Source of the DNA: Dactylis glomerata | Taxonomy: Eukaryota; Streptophyta; Magnoliopsida; Poales; Poaceae | NCBI GenBank assembly: GCA_007115705.1 | Contig: QXEO01001040.1 | Coordinates: 854,693 to 918,692, forward strand | Length of the DNA stretch: 64,000 nucleotides | Reading direction: 5' to 3' | Shown: in pieces, positions 57,385-64,000 of the stretch | How positions within the stretch are numbered: the first letter of the stretch is position 1 | Layout of the letters: the number at the start of each line of letters is the position of its first letter | The notes under the pieces: generated by a model | The model's database searches: none | Seen by the model: only the letters and a program-made list of their open reading frames with translations | What the model was told of the DNA's origin: nothing | Position numbers and translations under genes: made by a program

Positions 57385-58372
57385 TCTTGTCCCGAGATTC
57401 ACAAGTTGAGATTGAGAGGGATGGAGAAATTGGATCACCAGATGAGAGATAGATGAGTTCATATTTATTCCTATGGAAATGAGGATTGTGTACACCCAAA
57501 AGGTGATAAGGCTATATGGGCCAAAACACGTCTTCATCAATCACATATAAATTTCAACAAACAATCACATTTTCGAAATCAAGAATGTTGGATTTAAACC
57601 GTAGGCTTTCATTAAAATGGTTCTTGCAGATTACAGGTCTCGTTCTCATTTTACAAAGAGATCAGCAAGACTACTAGTACCAACTAAGGATGTCTAAGGC
57701 CTCCTCTTGACTTGGGCTTCAAATGCTTGATCCAACCTGTTCTTGCTACTTTATTGCTAAGAGAAACTACAGGGTACTTGGTGGCTGATTCCTAATGATT
57801 GATCTCTTTTTCTTCTCTTCATGCCTTTGGGTTGGCGAGGTCACTTTCTAGTGTTCTGTAAGGCTGCTTTCTTCCCCTGCGAAAGTTCAGGCTATAGAGA
57901 CCTTTGACACTATCTTCAATAATGATGCGGTTTCGAACTCTGCCCAGGTTGGTGTTGATAGGGTTACCTCCTGAAGATGAAAGAACATTTGTAGGATCTT
58001 CCGAGCAACTGGGTTTGACACTTTCTTTGGTTATGACCGGATCTTGAGCGACCGGAGGTTCTGGTGCAGCGTTCAACTTTGTTGGGCATCCGTTGGAATA
58101 GTGCCCTTTTATTCCACAATTCCAATAGATGATGTTGGTCGTGTCGCCATGCTTGGGATAGGTATCCTTTCACAAGGTTCTTCCGGATCGTAGGTTTAGG
58201 TTATAGCATAGGTTAGAGGGTGCTGGAGGCTTATTTACTTGACGTCTTATCCTCCTTTCTTTCTTCTTTTTGTTACGAGCTTTCTGTTGTTTTCTATGAC
58301 TGTCATGCTCTTTGCTAGTCTTGACAACTTGAGCTGCTAGCTGAAAATGCTTTTTCTGTCCCTCTTCCAGCT
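57385..58372 (-). pseudogene. Element 6 gag C-terminal remnant
   Basis: On the minus strand a basic segment KHFQLAAQVVKTSKEHDSHR (58356-58297) is followed by a Lys/Arg-rich run and LNLRSGR, a motif known from gag of Athila-like elements. A zinc knuckle near 58110-58070 (YWNCGIKGHYSNGC) has its first Cys replaced by Tyr. An acidic/serine tail then ends at 57819. A stop and frame shift fall near 58185. 57385-57818 contains no recognisable pol. The element is dead and lacks protease, reverse transcriptase and integrase. Confidence 0.5.
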
Positions 58373-58611
58373 GAAACTTGCTACCAACAATGCTCTTTAC
58401 TATTAATAGCCATGACTGTGATATACATCACATTTTAGAATGCATCTTCTGTCCCTCTTCCAGCAGAAACTTGTTGCTACCAGCACCCTCTTACATTTGC
58501 TACCAACAATGCTCTTTACTATTAATAGCTATGACTGTGATATCAACTACGTTATGTAAATAACCTAGTTAGCATGGTCGTTAGAAAATGATATCTCTGA
58601 TATCACAAGTT
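58373..58611 (+). repeat. Inverted copy of the element 6 LTR end
   Basis: TTTACTATTAATAGCTATGACTG..GATATCAACTACGTTATGTAAAT at 58517-58561 is the reverse complement of 52836-52880 at the left edge of the element 6 LTR. A partial extra copy lies at 58399-58440. The blocks GCTCTTTACTATTAATAG and CTTCTGTCCCTCTTCCAGC each occur twice here (58390/58509 and 58360/58447), so the stretch is internally duplicated. Confidence 0.55.
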
Positions 58612-59680
58612 TGGTATCAGGACTATCATGACCTCAGGAGACCTTAGTTAGTATGGTCGTTAGCTAAGAAAGTGATATTTTGTCAAACACTTATTTCTAC
58701 AAAAGAAACTTATTTGCGTTGGTATCCAAAGCCAATCGTATACCCTCATCTTACTCACTTGAAATATCTTATACTCTCAACTTATGCTCTCAAAATATTT
58801 TGACAAGGTTTTTTTTATGAACCTCTTTGATTACAATTTGTTTTTTCTTAAAGATTTGTTTTACTCTATTCCTCATCTACTTCAAATATATACTATGGAC
58901 GATATACCGACCTAAGACCGAAGGACTTTTGGATCAAAAAAAAATATTAGGGACTCAATATTTTTCAAGACTTCACCCTTGGATGTCAACTACGACCGCT
59001 ACCATCGAAAGAGAGTCTCTTCACCTGATCCAGAAATCTTCCCACAAGAGTCAACCCTGTGAGACAAAGACTTCAAGAGCAAAGAGAGAGTGATCAGAAA
59101 TGATGAAGACCCAGCAACCTTTTGACCCACAGGATTTATAGGAAATGCTCAGTTGATTTCATTAAGCTACCCTTACCTCACGATTATTAAGTGTGCTTAG
59201 TGCCTTGTGTGTTTGAATGATTGATTTGTTTTGATATGTGTTGCTCATATGCCCTCCAGCAACATGTAGCAACCACCCCAACAACTTGTTTTCTCAAAAA
59301 TGTTTTAGTATTTTTGGCCCAAACTAAACTCTAAACCATACCAATCCTGTGTTAGAAACCTTTTGAAAGTTGTTCCCTCTCATCTACTGCAGAGCTCAAC
59401 CCCTGATGTACATCCCATTCTCGCAAGTCTATCCAACTACACCAGGACCCACCCGAGGTCATCTACATTCCGGATCCCACCGAATTCTCCTCAGCTTGGA
59501 GCTCAAATTATCAAGACTAGAAAAAAATCTCGAGCTCGTAAGAGACGGAAGCAAATAAGAGATATGTACCATCAAGCAAGTGCACATCCAATACGCTGCA
59601 ACGGAGACTACGAGACGACTCTGCGATCTGGAAAAATAGTTACTGGTGGCAAGACCAACATTACCTGCTAATTTTTCCGG
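58612..59680 (+). mobile_element. Element 7: plus-strand gypsy leader and gag fragment
   Basis: TGGTATCAGGAC at 58612 resembles the tRNA-iMet primer site with two changes and directly follows the LTR-like end. A 700-bp leader follows. An open frame at 59363-59671 encodes QLGAQIIKTRKKSRARKRRK, then IRCNGDYETTLRSGKIVTGG. This parallels the element 6 order QLAAQVVKT / K-R run / LRSGR, so it looks like gag from a related element on the opposite strand. It ends near 59680 where CACTA-linked sequence begins. Moderately supported only. Confidence 0.4.
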
Positions 59681-59771
59681 CGACCATGCATGCATGCATG
59701 TGTGTGTGTGTGAGTGCATGATGGTGTGTGATTCTAAGGTACTCTCTTTTCTCTATACCGCGCAGGCAACC

Positions 59772-62700
59772 ATGGTCAGACACATGAGCGAAGGTCAAGT
59801 GGCTAGATACAAGGAACGCGCGGTGGCCGACATGAGGATGAACAAGAGGACCCACATAAGATGTCCGTATCGAACATGCAAACTCGGGAGCTTACTCGAC
59901 CCTGATTCCGCAGACCTAGAGAGTCACCTGCTCACGCGTGGTTTCATGCCCGGCTATGATTCTGAAGATGACGAGGACGTCAACAATGGTGTTTCTGAAG
60001 ACAAGGGCGTACATGATGATCATCACGAAGGAGATGGCGGCAGCGGACATGATGATGATCACCATGAAGGAGATGGCGGCGGTGGACATGATGATGATCA
60101 TCATGAAGGAGATGGCGGCGGCGGACATGATGATGATGGAGAAGACGCGGCATCGATGGGCACACAGACATGACTAACCTCAGCCTTGCAGGACCCACAT
60201 GTTCAGGAACTGCTCCTCAAGGAGACGAGCAATACGAAAGCTGCTGCCAGAGAGAAAGCCAAGCTAGAGCAGATGGAGATTGACGGGAAAACTCCGTTGT
60301 TTCCTGGGTGCCGACCCGAGGATACACGCTTGAGCATCACACTCAAGGCTCTGGAGATGAAGGCGGAAAGCAAATGGACCGACGTAAGCTTTAATAAAAA
60401 CATTAGATTCTGGCAAAAACGTCTTCCCAAGGGAAACACGTGTCCAACTAATATCGAGGAGGCCAAGAAAATCATGTGCCCTCTGGACCTGCCGTACGTT
60501 AAGTACCACGCCTGCATCATTGATTGCACACTTTATCGGGATGAGTACGCGGAGAGAACCACATGTCCGGTGTGCGGCCAAGGACGATACAAGATAGGGA
60601 ACAAGAAAGTACCTCGGAAAGTGGTATGGTACTTTCCTATCACTCCCCGTCTGCAGCGGTATTTCGTAGACCCTAAGGAAGCAAAGCTCATGCGATGGCA
60701 CGCGGATAGGAAGAAGACCAAAGATGATCCGCATAAGGGTGAGATCCTGACAAACCCTTCGGACGCTAGCCAGCGGAACACACTTGACATCGACTTCCAT
60801 GAGTTCGGGGCTGATCCAAGGAACATCAGGCTTGGTATGAGCACCGATGGACTCAATCCGTTTGGCAACCAGAGTAGCACGCACAGTACCTGGCCCGTGT
60901 TTGTATGGCCGTACAACCTCCCTCCATGGTTGTGCACCAAGCAGAGATACGTACACATGTGTATTCTAATTCAGGGGCCAAAACAGCCAGGTGTCGACAT
61001 GCATTTGTATCTCGGGCTGTTGAAAGAAGAGCTAGCCACGCTGTGGGAGACGCCTCCTCGTACGTGGGATGCACTTAGAAGATTATTTCCCTTTGAGAGT
61101 CGCGTTGTTCACGACGGTGCAGGACTATCCAGGTTACAGTTATGTCTCTGGCCAGGTGAACCACGGACACAACGCATGTGTCAGGTGCATGGATAAGACC
61201 CCGCATCTCCAGCTACCAAGGGATCCCGGTTCCTCGAAGACCGTGTTCCAACGGACTCGGATGTGGCTTCGAATGGTTCACCCGTGGAGAAAATGCGGAG
61301 ACCTGTTCAACAGTAAAGAAGAGCTTGAAAAAGCCCCATGTCCGAGGAGCGGTGAAGTAATCGACGACATGCTGGAAAACCGGGAAGAGTGCCCTTTGCT
61401 GGGAAAGAAGCGTCCGAGGACAAAGCCGCTGCATGGTGTGTGGAAAGCGAGGTATGTTTTCTGGGACCTGCCGTACTGGAAATATCTCCACACGCCCCAT
61501 AGCCTTGATGTCATGAACGTCACGAAGAACGTATGTGAGAGTCTGCTGGCCACTATCGTCAACATGCCGGATAGGACCAAGGACGGGCCGAAGGCAAGAA
61601 ACAACCTGGAATTCCTTGGCATCAAGAAAGAACTTCATGGTCCGCCCGATAACGATGATGATGATGATGATGAGACGATGGACGAAGATACTCAGGGACC
61701 CCGCAAGAGGGCTAAGAGGAGGGATGTGGTGTTTCATGCTGCCTGCTTCACTCTAAGTGAGAAGGAGCTTGAGCAGTTTTTTAAGTGCCTCCTAGGAGTT
61801 AAAGTTTCTCACGGTTACTCTGGGAACATAGGCAGATATCTGGATGAAGCGAAGAAGAGGTTCAGTGGGATGAAGTCTCACGACTGTCACGTGTTGATGA
61901 CACAGATACTTCCCATTGCGATCCGAGGGATAATGGACGAGCATGTCCGTGAGACGTTGTTTGGCCTCTGCAACTTCTTCCACGTCATCTCGAGGAAATC
62001 TATCGGCTTGAAGCAGCTCGACGCACTGTAAGAAGAGATCGTCGTGATACTGTGCGAGCTCGAGATTTACTTCCCGCCCGCGTTCTTCGATATCATGGTG
62101 CATCTGCTCGTCCATCTCGTGGATGACATCATTCATCTTGGTCCGACATTCCTGCACAACATGATGCCGTTTGAAAGGCTGAATGGTGTTATCAAAGGAT
62201 TCGTCCGCAACAGGTCCTGTCCAGATGGAAGCATCGCCAAGGGCTTTCTGACCTACGAGTGCGTCTCATTTTACCAGAATTATCTACGCACCGAGGAGGA
62301 CGACACAGACGACCCTATTGGTCTGCCCAAAAGGACGCACCTCGGTAGGCTTGCCGGATATGGTCACCGCGAGGGTTTTCGCGCCTTGCATGTCGACGCG
62401 AAGGGTCGATGCCCTGACTTTGTCCAGGCACACCTTGTCGTGCTACAGCACATTGAATTGGTTGACCCTTGGGTGGAGGAGCACAAAAGCTTTGTAGAGC
62501 AGAAGTTCATTGACCTAGGTCGGCCGAGGAAGAAGGGAGACGTAACAAGAGAGCACAACTCCAGCTTCACGGCTTGGTTCAAGGAAAAGCTTCACGGCCT
62601 GCAGTCGATGCCTTCTACGGAGGATGAAAAACTCATTTTTGCATTATCACAGGGCCCCGGGCACAACATGAGGACATATCAGGCCTATGACATCAACGGA

Positions 62701-63285
62701 TACAGATTCTACACCGAGGAAAGGGACAGGAGTAGCGAATATCAGAACTCAGGAGTAGCGATGCTATCCTATGCCGATGACGAAGCTACTATCAAGGAAA
62801 GATTCTTTGGAAGGATCGAGGAGATTTGGGAGCTCGACTACGCTAGAGAGAAGGTGCCGATGTTCCGTGTCAGATGGGCCAAGAGCGTCCAGAAAGAGGG
62901 CCGGTATTTCACCACCATGGTTATACCCGATGCCTCCGTGAAGAACGCCTCCGCAAAAAACGAGCCATGGGTACTCGCGAGCCAAGTTGACCAATGCTTC
63001 TTCATCACCAACCCATCAAAGCCAAGCCGTGTTGTCATAAGGAGGGGCAAGAGGAGCATCATCGGAATGGAAGGACCCGCCAACGACCAAGACTTAGAAA
63101 AGAACGACGATCCAAAGATCGAAGAGGAATTTGACAAGTACTTCGACAAGCCGACTGCCGCAACGAGAAGGAAGACCACCCTACCTACTAAAGGTTGTCC
63201 GTTCACGAGAAGAAACCTCAACATTCCCGGCCTAAAGTATTCAACCGCGAGGAAGAAGGGCAAGAAGATTGCAAAGAGACGCTAG
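59772..63285 (+). pseudogene. CACTA TNP2-type transposase, three lesions
   Basis: TNP2 cuts and moves CACTA elements. From ATG 59772 (MVRHMSEGQVARYKERAVAD) the N-terminal transposase-associated region reads HIRCPYRTCKLGSLLDPDS and HLLTRGFMPGY. A His/Asp-rich repeat follows. The TNP2 core (60380-61900) has CPLDLPYVKYHACI, CPVCGQGRYK, LGMSTDGLNPFG, STHSTWPV, YNLPPWLC and HSLDVMNVTKNV. DUF4218-type (62044-62300, FHDIMVHLLVHLVDDI-like, MMPFERLNGVIKG) and DUF4216-type (62830-63000, VPMFRVRWAKS) segments follow, then a basic tail. Lesions: TGA at 60171-60173, a frameshift near 61065 (TWDA | HLEDYFPL), and TAA at 62029-62031 where Gln is expected. All else is open, about 1,170 codons, so it died recently. 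Family is certain; domain numbers are from memory. Confidence 0.92.
60012..60137 (+). repeat. 39-bp coding minisatellite in the transposase
   Basis: One 36-bp unit (60012-60047), two 39-bp units (60048-60086, 60087-60125) and a 12-bp partial unit encode HDDDHHEGDGGGG. The repeat keeps the reading frame. Variation in copy number is likely between family members. Confidence 0.85.
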
Positions 63286-63540
63286 CTCTAGCTAGCTAGC
63301 GCAGAATCGAGATCATGACATTTTTTGTGTGTGTGGATATATATCGATGTTTGTGTGACGTACATGACGATATATTTTCGTGGTTTCTTGAATAAACTAT
63401 TATGATACTCGCAAATGAAGTGAGAAAAAAGTTTCTAAGTATTCATGTATATTAATTAGTGTTTTTTAGTGTTTTTGTTAGTTACTAATAAATTTTGAAG
63501 TAGTTAGTATTTGTTACTATTAAAAAAAATGTAAAAAAAT
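63286..63540 (+). other. AT-rich 3' flank of the transposase
   Basis: After the TAG stop and CTAGCTAGCTAGC the sequence turns AT-rich, as a 3' untranslated region would. AATAAA at 63391-63396 could serve as a polyadenylation signal. No further gene is visible. Confidence 0.45.
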
Positions 63541-63612
63541 GTGTGAGGCAACCAAGAGTCGAACCCTGGATGCCCCAGATGTAGGCACAGAGAGTTGAAC
63601 CACTGAGTCAAG
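63541..63612 (-). other. tRNA-like motif, not a functional tRNA gene
   Basis: On the minus strand CTCAGTGGTTCAACTCTC..CCAGGGTTCGACTCTTGG resembles a D-arm and a T-arm with box B (GGTTCGANTC). Acceptor-stem pairing between the ends is poor and a proper anticodon arm is not apparent, so I call it a decayed or mimic sequence. Confidence 0.35.
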
Positions 63613-63642
63613 CTAGTATTGTTGTCATATGGGTGAGCGTCG

Positions 63643-63724
63643 CGATATTTGACTAAGTGTCAAATATGTGTGGAGCATATCGAGCATAATGCGCCACACA
63701 TAAGTGACGCTTAGCCAAATATCG
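63643..63724. repeat. Imperfect inverted repeat, 31-bp arms
   Basis: Left arm 63643-63673 and the reverse complement of 63694-63724 match at 27 of 31 positions (CGATATTTG(A/G)CTAAG(T/C)GTCA at the start, TATGTGTGG at the inner end), with a 20-base loop. It could form a hairpin. It lies in the CACTA 3' region and might be a subterminal repeat or a small foldback insertion. Confidence 0.7.
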
Positions 63725-63759
63725 GTTCAGGCGGCCGGCCGCAACGAAATCTTCCCCAC

Positions 63760-64000
63760 CATTTCCCCCCACGCCCCTCCTCTCTTCCCTAGCTAACCCT
63801 AGCCGCCACCAGTCAAAGACGCCGCCGCCGCTCGAAGCCGCTGGTCGAAGCCGCCCCATCCTTGCCCGCTCGAAGACGGCCCATCCTCGCCCGCTCGAAG
63901 CCACCGTCGCAGCTTGAAGCCGCCACTCGAAGCCGCCCCATCCTCGCCCGCTCGAAGACGGCGGCAGTTCCGGGGCCCTCCTTCCCCTGCGCTCCGTCTC
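63760..64000. repeat. GC-rich degenerate tandem repeat
   Basis: The motif CGCTCGAAG(C/A)CG(G/C)CCCATCC(T/C)(C/T)GCC recurs about every 30-40 bp (63828, 63867, 63891, 63914, 63946). It is open in several frames, which is expected of such repeats and not evidence of a gene. It continues beyond the window. Confidence 0.6.

Larger units (their letters stand above)
59681..64000 (+). mobile_element. Element 8: CACTA (En/Spm-like) DNA transposon, ends not seen
   Basis: The region holds a grass-type TNP2 transposase frame of 3.5 kb and then 0.7 kb with an inverted repeat and GC-rich tandem motifs. I find no CACTA terminal sequence upstream at 58700-59770, and the 3' terminus must lie beyond 64000 or be lost. 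A (TGCA)n/(TG)n microsatellite at 59684-59712 marks the left part. A 3' splice-like CGCAG sits seven bases before the ATG at 59772, so an untranslated exon could lie upstream. Confidence 0.75.

Noticed and set aside
59684..59712. TGCA/TG microsatellite as a regulatory feature
   Set aside because: Short simple repeat; no evidence of function beyond marking the start of CACTA-linked sequence.
60171..60186. Intron in the CACTA transposase near CTAACCTCAGCCTTGCAG
   Set aside because: It looks like a 3' splice site, but the frame before and after is the same and the peptide across the TGA (TQT*LTSALQDPHVQ) is as expected for the family, so a nonsense codon explains it better.
61213..61737. Minus-strand frame opposite the transposase
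   Set aside because: Shadow of the TNP2 gene, including an antisense run of the Asp repeat (poly-Ile).
1..64000. Host protein-coding gene, CRISPR array, rRNA or bacterial-type operon
   Set aside because: Nothing of the kind is seen. All recognisable proteins belong to LINE, copia, gypsy or CACTA elements.

Overview
This window is a piece of plant nuclear chromosome made almost entirely of nested transposable elements. The organism is most likely a grass, and probably Triticeae or a close Pooideae relative. I infer this from the element types: very long Ty3/gypsy LTRs starting TGTAACATCCC, a gypsy LTR starting TGATACGCCTCC that I recall as common in Triticeae, a grass-type L1 LINE, and a CACTA transposase of grass type. 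I see no host gene, rRNA, confident tRNA gene or CRISPR array. Every element protein found carries stop codons, frameshifts or deletions, apart from short pieces too small to judge. Element names 1-8 are mine.

Layout. 1-6.6 kb: a minus-strand L1-type LINE cut by the window edge (ORF1 3178-6502, ORF2 1-2818). 6.8-10.7 kb: degenerate LTR pieces; 9080-10735 is a diverged relative of the element 4 LTR. 10.7-15.96 kb: a truncated minus-strand Ty1/copia (element 5) with a 304-bp LINE fragment in its gag, bounded by a 16-bp target-site duplication (TSD). 15.96-52.2 kb: element 1, a non-autonomous minus-strand gypsy that landed in the copia LTR. Its left LTR (15957-18888 plus 46580-47724) is split by element 2.

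Element 2 (18889-46579) is a Tat-like gypsy on the minus strand with 906-bp LTRs and a perfect TSD GCGGC. It is itself split twice. Element 3 (25124-32265) is a gag-only gypsy with a tRNA-Asp primer site, sitting in the protease region. Element 4 (33998-45266) is a plus-strand gypsy with a 5.3-kb LTR and perfect TSD CGCGC, sitting in the gag region. Between pol and its 3' LTR, element 2 carries an antisense ORF whose C-terminal half looks like a plant B3 DNA-binding domain, apparently with its own promoter. That is the most interesting gene-like object here.

52.2-59.7 kb: a LINE tail, a second long gypsy LTR with a short internal stretch (element 6), and oddly inverted LTR ends and gag pieces (element 7). 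59.7 kb to the end: a plus-strand CACTA element (element 8) with a nearly full TNP2 transposase frame (59772-63285) spoiled by two nonsense codons and one frameshift, followed by an inverted repeat, a tRNA-like motif and a GC-rich repeat.

The genes do not form a host pathway. They are successive layers of retrotransposon gag/pol, LINE ORF1/ORF2 and a transposase. The nesting gives the insertion order: copia, then element 1, then element 2, then elements 3 and 4.
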